This document shows positions 1 to 8,760 of a DNA stretch of 30,530 nucleotides, piece after piece. A model generated the notes under the pieces. It searched no databases. It worked only from the letters and a program-made list of their open reading frames with translations, and had not been told where the DNA came from. The position numbers and the translations under genes are program-made. Within the stretch, counting starts at the first letter, position 1; each line of letters begins with the position of its first letter. This DNA is from Acanthaster planci (taxonomy: Eukaryota; Echinodermata; Asteroidea; Valvatida; Acanthasteridae). The stretch covers positions 253,061 to 283,590 of the forward strand of contig NW_019091650.1 of the NCBI RefSeq assembly GCF_001949145.1. Direction: 5' to 3'.

Positions 1-903
1 CCACAAGAAAGCATTGCCCTCTTTGATGCGTATACATGAGCAAGCTTAGAAAGGTTATTAGATCACCTCCAGAATCGAGCAGGGTCTGTGGTCTACATGT
101 AATGCATAGTGCGTACATCTTGAAATCACATGATGTGCTCCTACATGTACAATGACTGGGTTCGATTCCCAGTGTCCTTGTTTTTGTCCCGAAAATCAAG
201 AATGTTATTCTTTTTGTTTGTCTTAAATTGACCCCACGACTTGATTACAGAATTTTGCATTTTCTTTTGCAAATTCGTGGTTCTGGAGGATTTTTCTTAT
301 TAAGGGAAAAAAACTAAAATTCTAAAAAAGGTCTGATTCTCACCTCGTGAATACAAAGTCACAGTGACTATGTTTTCACAGAACCAGACTAAGATCTGTC
401 ACGGTCCACAAAAACACGGTCCACAACGTCCACAAAAGCAGATACTGCGCATATGCCCGGCAAAATGTCACAGTGTAGTATAAATTTGCCAGTGACGGAT
501 GAATATCACTGCCAGTTTTTAAAGGTGTTTTTTCTTGAATATTGCAACTCGGCTCACTTCATGTGCACTGCCACTATATACATCATGGTATAAATGGCAA
601 CCACTCTTCACATACATGTAGGCCGTTCTTCCTTAGTGCACCAGCTTCATATAGTTGAAGACTAAGGCCTGTTGTTGGTTGTTTGGTCACATCAAATTTC
701 TTGTTTCCTTTCCGTACATACATGTCATGTTTTTTTATTTTGGTAGACTCATACGTGTACATGTACCTGCTGAGGATTTTTTTAGGGAGCACAGTCCTAA
801 ATATTTATTTGCCTAGGAGAAAAAAGTTGTTCTGGTATTTTAATTGTAAATTGGTGATGTCCTTGTTATTCTTAAGGCCAATTAATTTATTTATATTGTC
901 AAG
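1..903 (+). other. MOCS2: Upstream intron or 5' flank of the MOCS2A terminal exon
   Basis: This sequence precedes the recognisable MOCS2A exon. The reading frame open from 683 into the exon is intronic before 904: its translation has no MoaD-like sequence, while the residues after 904 align continuously with MOCS2A. The acceptor AG is at 902-903, after a moderately T-rich stretch. The missing 5' half of MOCS2A (about 46 residues in the human protein) was not found here and is probably upstream of the window. Several TACATGTA palindromes and short GGTCCACA repeats (about 403-426) occur, with no other gene visible. Confidence 0.6.
156..172 (+). other. tRNA-like T-arm / B-box motif
   Basis: A five-base-pair stem (CTGGG/CCCAG) encloses the seven-base loop TTCGATT, giving GGTTCGATTCC. 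This is a full match to the RNA polymerase III B-box and to a tRNA T-arm. I could not fold a convincing acceptor stem, D-arm or anticodon arm around it, and no clear A-box lies at the usual distance. It may be a tRNA-derived SINE remnant or chance, so it is not called as a tRNA gene. Confidence 0.3.
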
Positions 904-1030
904 GCTTGCTGTCATCCAAGACAACGTGGTTTTAGCTGTCAACCAAGAGTACATTGCCAGTGGTGATGACCTCCTCGACCTTCGACCTGATGATGAGATC
1001 GCTGTAATCCCACCAATCAGTGGAGGCTAG
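904..1030 (+). CDS. MOCS2: MOCS2A, molybdopterin synthase small (sulfur-carrier) subunit, terminal coding exon
   Basis: This exon encodes the C-terminal half of the MoaD/ThiS-type ubiquitin-like sulfur carrier of MPT synthase. The first base completes a split Gly codon. The next 41 residues match the human protein's C-terminal portion in length and pattern: AVNQEY (human AVRQEY), then DDEIAVIPPISGG (human GDEIAVIPPISGG), then TAG at 1028-1030. In the family the terminal Gly-Gly is adenylated and thiocarboxylated by MOCS3, then inserted into the MOCS2B active site to donate sulfur to precursor Z, in the cytosol. The exon start rests on the AG at 902-903 and alignment with known MOCS2A proteins. 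The remaining N-terminal part must lie in earlier exons. The exon continues past the stop to a donor at 1071, as expected for a bicistronic MOCS2 transcript. Confidence 0.9.
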
Positions 1031-1070
1031 GCGGCATTAGCAGGGATTTGCATAACTTTACTAGCGATCG
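1031..1070 (+). other. MOCS2: MOCS2 intercistronic segment and splice donor
   Basis: These 40 nt follow the MOCS2A stop and end at a consensus donor (GTAAGG at 1071-1076). They contain no ATG and no stop in the MOCS2A frame. Spliced to the acceptor at 1842, they place the MOCS2B ATG 54 nt (18 codons) after the MOCS2A stop, in the same frame. Use of this donor is inferred from its sequence and from the known bicistronic organisation of animal MOCS2. Confidence 0.65.
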
Positions 1071-1841
1071 GTAAGGCTCTGCTCTGAAGCTCAACTTGGA
1101 GAATCCAGCCTACCATTTTCGCAAAATTGACTTAGTCGAGGCATTGCAATTTGCAAAGAGCCTAAGAAGGCCGGCATGAAATTTCAGTTTTGAATACAGA
1201 TCTTGCTCTTCATACGTGTACATGTCATAGAAATGTCAGGTATTAACCTGCTTACATGTAGGTTGCTGATTGGATGGTAGAAATGCCCAAAACGGGATAC
1301 TGGAAGTGGCATTTGTCAGGCCGTCTGAACTTTCAGAGTCCTCATAATTGGGTTGTTTACGTTACAAAGAAGTTTTACAGATTTCAGATAGATGCATTCA
1401 GTGAACTTCAATGAAATGGTGAAATTCACCCCAAATAAGTTACTTTTTAAAGATCAGGCAGGCATGTAAATGATGAAAAAATTATCGTAAGTTCTAAAGC
1501 AGGCCAAGAATATGCACTTTAAAGGTGTTTGGAGTTGTTTTAATCTCATTCTTGTAATGTTATTGAATTCTTTGAAGAGAAAAACAAGAGCGTAATTAAA
1601 GCAGAGTTTTTTGTATGTGCAAAGGTACTGGGGAAAAAAGAACAAAATATATCACGAATTGGAGGACTTCACAATTCACCCTTCATAATGATATTTTTTG
1701 GTCTGTTTATGAATGCCCTTGATATCAAGAGTCAGGGCCCATCCCCCCCCCCACGAGTTCGCTTGACTGTCATAACCCCTGGCCTCCAGCAAAAGCTGAC
1801 AATTTGGTTTGGTTTTGTTTTTGTTTTTCTTCATTCCAAAG
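1071..1841 (+). other. MOCS2: MOCS2 intron between the MOCS2A terminal exon and the first MOCS2B exon
   Basis: This 771-bp GT-AG intron has donor GTAAGG at 1071 and acceptor AG at 1840-1841 behind a long T-rich tract (about 1804-1836). It contains a 10-base poly(C) run at 1743-1752 and TACATGTA at about 1254. No coding sequence or other feature is visible. Confidence 0.65.
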
Positions 1842-1855
1842 GAAAAGACCAAAAG

Positions 1856-1961
1856 ATGGAAGGTAAAGATTTTGTACAAATAACCTCGGACCCCTTGAGC
1901 GTGGAGAAGGCAACGGCGATGGTTTCCTCCCCTACTTCAGGTGCTATTTCAATTTTTATTG
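1856..1961 (+). CDS. MOCS2: MOCS2B coding exon 1 (start codon and N-terminal region)
   Basis: The exon probably begins at 1842 after the AG at 1840-1841, with 14 untranslated nt before the ATG. It encodes residues 1-35 and the first base of a Gly codon. GAISIFIG near its end corresponds to GAISLFVG of vertebrate MOCS2B. The donor is GTAAGA at 1962. The frame is open upstream to the MOCS2A stop once spliced, but there is no earlier ATG, so 1856 is the only possible AUG for this product. Confidence 0.9.
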
Positions 1962-4900
1962 GTAAGAGAAACTTCACATGACCTGTTAGCTTCTTGTAAA
2001 ACTACCGTAATAACTATGATCCTTTACGCTGATTACACAAATTCTCTCTGCAATATTTGAAGAGCTGTGAACTTACAGTTTTTGAATCGTACATGTGGGC
2101 ATCCCTTAGCTCATGGAAGATGGTCCCAACTCTAATAGACTGAGCCATGAAATCTTACCCCTTGGTCTTTCAATTCTTTTCAGTGGAAATCACTAGGTGG
2201 GAACCACCACCGTTTGCACCATTCCTCATGGTGAAAAGTTCAGTGGGTGTGCTCCTTTTAGTGCAACATGTGGAAACTGAGTTTAAACTGAACAGTGCCC
2301 TCTAGACGTTTTGGGGGGGGGAGATTCAGTCAAATTTGGCTTAGGTGGTGAATAATTTGGGCTTGCAAACAGGTACCACATTCAAACGATAAGCATGCAT
2401 CAAACAGAGTGGAAAGTACCCCACCGTTCACTTTTGATGGTGAATAATTTGAAGCCTCCTGCTTCCTCAATCTCCTTCTAGGGACTACCAGGAACAATTT
2501 TGAGGGCAAGGAGGTTGTCCGCCTGGAGTACGAGGCATACGTCCCCATGGCCGAGAAGAAGATTGGCTGCATCTGTCGGGATGTCCGAGAGAAGTGGGAG
2601 GTGGAACACGTGGCTGTCTTCCACAGGATAGGGTAAGGTGACTGCTGCTGTGCCCCTCAGCGAGGTCTGCGCTGTTTTGTTAAAGGGTTTTAGCAGTTGG
2701 TCGAGGTCACATGTGTCTGCAAATTGGGCCAACGTTGATCAATCTATAAATGTAGGCGTAGGTGTCAAGAATGAAAAAGAAATAGGTTAGGGTTCCTCCA
2801 TCTTTACTGATAACCACTCCAAAGGAAGGAAAAAATTTCAAGAAAAGAATCCCCCACTGCGTTTCCATCCTTGCTTCCTCAGAATGGACAGTTGACTAGA
2901 TGCATGCAAATGTTCAAGTGTTTTAGAGGTGGTAGTGGAGCGGATGCTAAACTTCACACTGTTCCCGTGGGAATAATCCAATGGAATGCAGAAATTCCTC
3001 GGACTTTTGAGATGCTCCCTGATTTCACAGCGGAGACTCAGGCTGCGTTTGTTTTACACAGATCAGAATCACGATCAGTGATCCGTCGTTCGTGTACAGA
3101 CATCAAAACCTGCATACGTATAGTGGATGGTGGGAACCGGGTTGGGATCACTGAATGAGATCCAGATCCGTGTGGAACAAACAGGCCCTCACAGAAATGT
3201 GTTCATAAGTACCTCAGACAGTTTCTCTATCCCTATTGGTTGAGAGCCTGTCATGTGGCTGGTTTTGATAAAGGTACCAACTGGTTTTGATAAAGGTACC
3301 AACTGGTTTTGATAAAGGTACCAACTGGTTTTGATAAAGGTACCAACTGGTTTTGATAAAGGTACCAACTGGTTTTTAAACACTTTCCCAGTTTCATATA
3401 AAAGTTGGATTCCTATGTTATGGAGTCAAGTCTCTCCTACATGACAAACATCATCGTTAGGTAGACATGCTCAGTATAATCCAGTGAGTCTGCATTTCAT
3501 GGAGTAGGAATTTTAGTCCATGCTTCCTCAACTACGCTCTGCTTCACATCATGCAGCACACACCGAGCATGGTAATTTCCGTAACGGGAGACTGTTGTTG
3601 TGCATCTGCGATTCGCATACTATAGATATGGCTCAAGGGTTGTTATACAAAACATAACACAAGACTGGTGAAAATTTCTGTTGAGAAAGATATGTATGCA
3701 TTTTCGATTGATGTTTACTTTTTTCACACAAAAAGGTATTTTCAGAGGTCCATTATCATCTAAGGCCCCATCCAGTTTTAAGCAGGCTGTTCCAAAATTC
3801 TCCCTTCACATGGTTTCTCCATAATATTTCTCCATAAATATTTGTGCATTTTCCTGTGCATTGAGGAGCTCTATACTGAAGAGACCTCCTTGAAAAATTG
3901 ATGATAATGCTCTAGAGGAGATTGAAAATTTCAAGTAATTAGTTGCCACGGAAACCAGATATACCCAGCTGCCTAATGAGCAGTGGTTCCGTTGGCGGAG
4001 TTGGCTCTAGCCGTCTCCAGCACCCAACCAGTGGGCTCATTAATTCAGCACAGTTGAGTCAGTGGTCAAAGCTGGTCCAACATGAGTCTCCTTTCTCACC
4101 ATTTGGTTGAGGGTGCTAAGAAGGGGATTGGAGTAACGTGATAAAGTCCACGTATTAATCAAAATTGTTTGATCTAAGTTGGGATAGATCTTAATGAATT
4201 AAATGCTGTATTTTTATGCAAAACTTTTTGGAAGATCAAAAAACCAAGTATAATAATCAAATATCCTATGCTGTGACAAAATCAAATTGACATATACGTC
4301 AAAGTTGAGAAGATTTAAGCATTTTGAAAGCCAAAACAAAATACCCTCTCTGATCCCGAATTTTTAATTGATTTGAAATGACAACTTCCATTAAATGTAC
4401 ATGAGATCTACAGGTCCGGTCGTCTTTTTAAAGAACATCATTCTGTACAATTAAGCACTGTACCCCAAAAAAGGCTTTCGTCACCGAACCACATTTCTAT
4501 TAAAAAGGCCCATGAAAACCGTTTTCAATGAATTTATGGAATACAAATGAGGATATTCATACATGTTTTGAATGGATGAAAACAGCAGGAGATCCTTTTG
4601 ACCAGCATTTGTCAACCAGCCTCCCCTCCCCACAATGTGCATCCTTAATGGGTAGAAATTGGAAACAGCCAGAGTATGGGAACAATGCAGACCAGGCCTG
4701 GAGATGATGTTGGATTTTCAGCACGGCACATGAGCCATCAATCTTAATGCCAGACGACATCAAGTCCAGGTTCTCTCGGGATGTTCCAACAGTCAAACCC
4801 GGTTTTTGCCATCCCACAGGGATGCTTTTAACGATCCGTGTGAATGACGTGAATGTCATCAAGCAGTCATGTGTATCTATGGTGTGCTTGTGTAGGTGCA

Positions 4901-7900
4901 TGGAATAACTGCAGGAAAGTACCAGGAAATACCCCTCGGTTTGTCTTTTTCCCCTTCTTATTACGGTTGGCTTTTGGAAAAGAAGGCTTCTTCGCTGCAC
5001 GATAGTGTGTGCTACATAAGTATAACCCTAACCACTGTGCACATTTATCGGTTATCTGCTCTAAATCAACGGAGCCCAACTAAGTTCACTGTTACTAAGT
5101 CCAACAGATTTAGAATTGGACCCGTTGGATTATGCAAGAAACGTTAGATCCTTTTGGATTCAGTATGACTTGGGTTTATGAATTAACCATATCATTTGGC
5201 AGTGTTGTAGTCAAGTACTTTTCAAGTACCAAGTTTTCTGCCTAATATTTAACTAGTTAGGAGGGAACAAAGCTGAAGCACATGGACATTTGATGATACT
5301 TGAACAAAGGTAAGATTACAAAGTAGAATGAGTTTAAACCATCACTTTTGAGTAAAATTTGAGTTTTAGGACAACAGTACTTGAAAAGTACTCGACCGAG
5401 TACAGTGTACTTTCAAGTACTTTTCTCCTTGAAACTTAAATTTTACAAAACTGGGGGTGATTGAAGTCCTACATGTACATTTCATTTGTAATCTTACCTT
5501 TGAGCATTTACCATCGAATGCCTTCGGAAAGTACTCCAGCTTTATTCCCTCTTACCCAGTTCAATATTTGACAGAGAACCTTGGTACTTGAAAAGTACTT
5601 GACTACAACACTGTCATTTGGGTGCCAAATCAAGTCGCTCTTTACTCCTTGATATCATGTACACTGTGAGCACGGTAGCAGCAGCCTGAGCGCCTGGGGC
5701 CTCAACCTCGGCTTGACATGGGTAAAATCTTCAAGTAACTGGTTACAGTCCAACACCTGGGGTTGTGATGTGTATTTTGTCCTCTGCCAAGCTACCTCCA
5801 TGTAATTCAGTTTGCATCTCTCCACTCTGAAGTGATTTCGTTTGGGTCAGGTGGTTGTACCAAAATAGCAATATTGTACTGTATACCTGTACTTCCTCAA
5901 TAGTAAGGACACGCAATGGTAACAGTAACAAGAAACACTATAAAGAAATAAATTGTTATTATTATTAAATGTAAGATGGCGTCCCCCCTCTGAAAGATCC
6001 CCTTCTTACGTTTAACTTGAGCTTTCACCATTCTTAATTCCTGCTGAATAGCGCCGAGAACTTTTGATTCGTCATTGTTTGATCAGCTTATGTCTCAAGT
6101 GTGTGATCGTGGACTTTAATCCTCACTTCCGGAGCAAAAAGCATTCAACACTGCGTCGGCAGCTGGCAGAATTCACCCACTGATGACCCCCCCCCCGGCC
6201 TCAGATGTTTTCATTTGTTGCCGAGTGTTTTGATAAGCCCTTGGAGTGGCTTATGCGTGTACCATTGCTGCTTCCTCTCTCTGTGACAAGAGCATCACTT
6301 TCCCAGCTGCCTTCCCGTCTGCCTCTGTTGGCTTTAAGTGCAGTGGTGTTTGAAATGTACAAAAGGGTTTGACAAATATTGCCAGAACCTGCTCGGCAGT
6401 AATTTAATACCAAAACAGAGCTTTGTTTGAGTGGACATGTTGGAGTTATAACCCTCCATACCAAACAGTTACAAATGGGAAAGCGGACCTTTAAAGATTG
6501 ATAGGCAGATTGATGAGAACAGCCCTCAGTGACATTTCCTTTTTATTGTAGAGGTGGTTATAAACTTCCTCGCCCACGTAGGGATCAAAATCAGTGCGCA
6601 GAAAAAATATCCAAACGTGTTCATCACACTGGTCTTGTTTTGCCCAGAAAATGTGTTGATGATTATCGAATACGGGCGTTTCGCAATAGCGCGCATCCAA
6701 GAGTTTGCCACGCTTTGGCTGGTAACGATGCGCGAAATCTGCCGACCCAATGTGCGTTTGGAAAGGGTTGACATATTTCGCGCATCGTGATTGGCCAACG
6801 CGTTGAAACTCTTGGAGGCGCACTATTGTGAATCGCCCGTATTACCCCTGCCTTGTCCTTTCTTCACGGTTGTATTGAGCCTGAGGTACATGCACAGGTA
6901 CCTTTATCATTTCACAGCCTGAAGTTTCAGCCACAAATACACCCAAGTGCTCACATCAACGGTTAATGCCATTTGATCTGCACTGGCATCAGCAGGCCTG
7001 AACACGGACAATTTTAGGAGTGTCGATGGTAAATTCGTGGGCCACAGCCGAAGATAGAAATTAATGGCTTCATCGGACCGTGTACCTCTTTCACTGTAGA
7101 TTCCGATGATTGCCCTTTGCACATCCCTTTATAAACTCTGCAATGCTAGATGTATGATCCTGTCTTCATCCGTGGATTGCTGATTAACCAGCTCCCCCCC
7201 CCCCATAATAAAACTCGGTCAAGTGTTGACTCTTAGAAATCGAGAGTGTTCGTGGTGAGGGTATAAAGTGTGCATGCCTGTAAGGCTGTATACCCGTTTG
7301 CTGCTGGATGGCAGGGGTTGCAGTGCTTTTTGTATTGGGTGCATGCACTTTGGAACACTGGACATTCCCTTTGCGTGCACCAGTACGTTTTCCAATTAAG
7401 AAGCATTGTTTTTCAATCATTAACGTTTTCCAGCAATGCCCTGTCTTTACAGCTGTCTAAAATCATTCCCATTGAAGCCAACACATATTTTCCCCAACCG
7501 AGATATTCTTTCAGGTTTCTTGTCAACTTCAAAAATGCGCTTCCCCATCTGTCCCCCTATCTCCTTGTACAGCGTCGTACCCGTTCAGGAAGCGAGTGTC
7601 ATCATCGCTGTGTCTTCCCCTCACCGACAGGCATCTTTGGAGGCAGTGCAGTACAGCATTGATACGCTGAAAGCAACCGTTCCCATCTGGAAGAAAGTGA
7701 GAAATCCCTTGTTGCATTCTCCTACATACTCTGTCCAAAACCTCTTTCCTCTTCTTTAACATTGTCTTATGCCTAGCACATTGTTTTACGTTGTAGATGG
7801 TGTCCAAAGTAATCACCTCCCGCGCTTTTCTAGGGAATGGAAGTGGAAGTCATTAGCAGACTTCACGTTACATGATGAAAGAGGTTTTGTCGAGGATTTT

Positions 7901-8558
7901 GTCAAGATTTCTAGATTCTAGACCTAATCCCGTCAGTAGTGAATCAGCGAAATGTGATGAACAAAACAGGCTCGCTCTGTCATATGTGATCTGCTCTGTC
8001 CAAAATGAGGAAGAAAGCTTCAGAGGCTCTGCTCTTTAATTTAATCTATTCCATTCCATTTTTTTTCCCAAAGTACTGTAACTGAAACCTCCAGCACAGA
8101 CTCGCTTTGGATTTTTGCGAGGTTTTTCCTGGTTGCCTTTATCTACATTGTCGTAACTCGTTCAACAGAGATGCTCATCAGCTCAATCCGCTTGAAGAAT
8201 CGGAGCGAGTCGGTCTCAGTGACAAATCAATCTAAACACGGAACTTCACTGGGGAAAAAAATACCGGCACTGACAGGTTGTTGACTAAATCACCATAAAT
8301 TGATTATTAAGAAGTAGTTTCAAACTTGCCTGAATTCTTTAGTATAATGACTCAGGGGAGAAATTTGTCGTTCATGTGTTATTGCAGAGATTGTTTCTTC
8401 CTCACTTTGATGGAGCGGCTCTTGGCCTGTGCCTTATTTTGTTGAAGTACCGGGGTCACTTGGATTTCCTGTTTTGTGCTGGTTGTTGACAGGAAATGTT
8501 TGCAGAAGGACGGGGCCGCTGGAAAGAAAACAAAGAATGCAACTGGCGGAAAACGTGA
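1856..8558 (+). CDS. MOCS2: MOCS2B, molybdopterin synthase large (catalytic) subunit, spliced gene
   Basis: Join 1856-1961, 2482-2632, 7573-7696, 8493-8558 gives 148 residues and TGA. This is the MoaE-family catalytic subunit, which with thiocarboxylated MOCS2A makes the dithiolene of molybdopterin from precursor Z (cPMP). Family motifs are TTRNNFEG (37-44), LEYEAY (50-55), FHRIG (82-86), AVSSPHR (98-104), IDTLK (115-119), VPIWKKE (122-128) and WKENKE (137-142). Residues usually cited as substrate-contacting or catalytic in E. coli MoaE (Arg39, His103, Arg104, Lys119, Lys126) fall at the same numbers here, which supports the ATG at 1856. That ATG has a strong context (A at -3, G at +4). Human MOCS2B is longer (about 188) because of an N-terminal extension absent here. 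Split codons match at every junction (phases 1, 2, 0). Confidence 0.94.
1962..2481 (+). other. MOCS2: MOCS2B intron 1
   Basis: This 520-bp phase-1 GT-AG intron (GTAAGA donor, CTTCTAG acceptor) contains a nine-base poly(G) run at 2313-2321. The 13-base direct repeat GGTGAATAATTTG occurs at about 2345 and 2439. Nothing else is recognised. Confidence 0.9.
2482..2632 (+). CDS. MOCS2: MOCS2B coding exon 2
   Basis: The exon encodes the end of the split Gly36 through Ile85 and two bases of Gly86. It carries [19 protein letters not shown]-type MoaE core sequence and ends in AVFHRIG. The acceptor AG is at 2480-2481 and the donor GTAAGG at 2633. Near identity to vertebrate MOCS2B over this exon leaves little doubt. 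Confidence 0.95.
3259..3376 (+). repeat. 22-bp tandem repeat, 5.4 copies
   Basis: Five identical 22-bp units (CTGGTTTTGATAAAGGTACC + AA) run from 3259 to 3368, followed by a partial unit CTGGTTTT. Each unit contains the palindrome GGTACC. The lack of any difference between copies indicates recent expansion or homogenisation. The minus-strand open frame across it is a by-product of the repeat, because 22 bp is not a multiple of three. Confidence 0.97.
5192..5199. repeat. Left 8-bp target site duplication of hAT-type element
   Basis: TCATTTGG at 5192-5199 is repeated exactly at 5614-5621, immediately outside the two termini of the foldback element. Confidence 0.9.
5200..5613. mobile_element. 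414-bp hAT-type foldback MITE
   Basis: Both ends read inward CAGTGTTGTAGTCAAGTAC, and the terminal 34 bp are identical in inverted orientation. Weaker inverted similarity (AGGGAA, AAAGCTG, AAAGGTAAGATTACAAA) continues across nearly the whole element. The centre (about 5372-5425) carries further inverted copies of the subterminal CTTGAAAAGTACT motif. An exact 8-bp direct repeat flanks it. A CAG start plus an 8-bp duplication is typical of the hAT superfamily. There is no transposase ORF, so it is non-autonomous. It sits inside MOCS2B intron 2. Confidence 0.92.
5614..5621. repeat. Right 8-bp target site duplication of hAT-type element
   Basis: TCATTTGG here matches 5192-5199 exactly and directly follows the right terminus CTACAACACTG. 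Confidence 0.9.
5925..5966 (+). repeat. Possible LINE-like 3' tail with (ATT)n
   Basis: A stretch with AGAAATAAATTG is followed by TTATTATTATTA. An AATAAA-like signal running into a short trinucleotide tail resembles the 3' end of CR1/L2-type LINEs. No coding remnant is recognisable upstream, so this is weak. Confidence 0.25.
6669..6843. mobile_element. 175-bp foldback MITE
   Basis: The ends are inverted copies: 34 of the first 38 bases agree (AATACGGGCG...CCAAGAGTTT against its complement). Complementarity continues inward, with a perfect ACGATGCGCGAAAT block on both arms, to a short loop near 6758-6773. The whole sequence is therefore a near-perfect hairpin. TA lies at both ends of the CGGGCG termini and would fit a TA-targeting (Tc1/mariner-like) element. 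Because TA is itself palindromic, the duplication cannot be proven from one copy. Overlapping ORFs on both strands here are side effects of the palindrome. Confidence 0.85.
7573..7696 (+). CDS. MOCS2: MOCS2B coding exon 3 (active-site residues)
   Basis: The first base completes Gly86, and the exon then encodes residues 87-127: VPVQEAS, AVSSPHR, SLEAVQY, IDTLK, VPIWKK. These carry the His/Arg and Lys residues that line the MoaE active site. The acceptor CTTGTACAG ends at 7572 and the donor GTGAGA starts at 7697 in phase 0. Confidence 0.96.
7697..8492 (+). other. MOCS2: MOCS2B intron 3
   Basis: This 796-bp phase-0 intron has donor GTGAGA and acceptor TTGACAG after a T/G-rich tract. No repeats or RNA genes were recognised inside. 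Confidence 0.92.
8493..8558 (+). CDS. MOCS2: MOCS2B terminal coding exon
   Basis: The exon encodes [20 protein letters not shown] plus a final Thr and TGA at 8556-8558. It corresponds to the vertebrate MOCS2B ending KEIYEESSTWKGNKECFW. The Trp and the KENKEC block fix the frame. The other frame open here from 8476 is an out-of-frame shadow. It is too short to stand out as an ORF and was found by continuing the family alignment. Confidence 0.94.
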   Translation, partial: EMFAEGRGRWKENKECNWRKT

Positions 8559-8760
8559 CGTGTCATCAACCCCAGTCAAATTTATTTTTAATTTGAAGGT
8601 AGATCTCTGTCGTTTGGGGGGAAGGAAGACTCGAAAGCAATATTGCTTTGAATTTCCCTTGGTTGAAGATGAAAAATGTTTTAATTGAAGACGGTGGCTG
8701 GTGTACATGTAATATACTGCGCCTGAATTTTGACATTCAATGATTAAATTTGCTAACAGT
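8559..8760 (+). other. MOCS2: Probable MOCS2 3' UTR with candidate poly(A) signal
   Basis: A/T-rich sequence follows the MOCS2B stop. ATTAAA at 8743-8748 is the first common poly(A) signal variant seen, about 190 nt after the stop. The true cleavage site cannot be determined from sequence alone. Confidence 0.4.

Larger units (their letters stand above)
2633..7572 (+). other. MOCS2: MOCS2B intron 2 (4.94 kb), transposon-rich
   Basis: This phase-2 GT-AG intron lies between coding exons 2 and 3, and the protein joins without a gap across it. It is far longer than the other introns (520-796 bp). Much of the excess is insertions: a 22-bp tandem repeat (3259-3376), a hAT-type foldback (5200-5613) and a second foldback (6669-6843). 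Short poly(C) runs occur at 6187-6196 and 7194-7204. The open frames inside, including one of 147 codons on the minus strand (4557-5000), match no family I recognise. The acceptor follows a strong C/T tract (about 7540-7566). Confidence 0.9.

Noticed and set aside
1-36. Frame-1 translation PQESIALFDAYT resembling the PQE..AL segment of MOCS2A, as a possible earlier exon
   Set aside because: The match is only a few residues and needs a gap, the frame meets TGA at once, and no donor gives the required phase (two bases of a Gly codon) to join 904.
683-903. N-terminal 73 codons of the long plus-strand ORF as MOCS2A protein
   Set aside because: The translation is hydrophobic low-complexity sequence unlike MoaD, and the homology begins exactly after the AG at 902-903, so this is intron.
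1688-1855. Upstream extension of MOCS2B from the in-frame ATG at 1688
   Set aside because: It would read through the polypyrimidine tract of a good acceptor (AG 1840-1841) and shows no family similarity. The 1856 start gives MoaE-like numbering.
3189-3383. Minus-strand ORF with repeated [15 protein letters not shown] peptide
   Set aside because: It is a by-product of the 22-bp tandem repeat, whose length is not a multiple of three.
4557-5000. 147-codon minus-strand ORF inside MOCS2B intron 2
   Set aside because: It is the longest frame in the window but has no recognisable domain, no homology I know and no splice or promoter context; at this base composition it can arise by chance.
6526-6823. 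Four overlapping ORFs on both strands
   Set aside because: They are produced by the near-perfect palindrome at 6669-6843.
8476-8688. 70-codon ORF overlapping the last MOCS2B exon
   Set aside because: It is in a different frame. The correct frame gives the conserved WKENKEC ending and stops at 8558.
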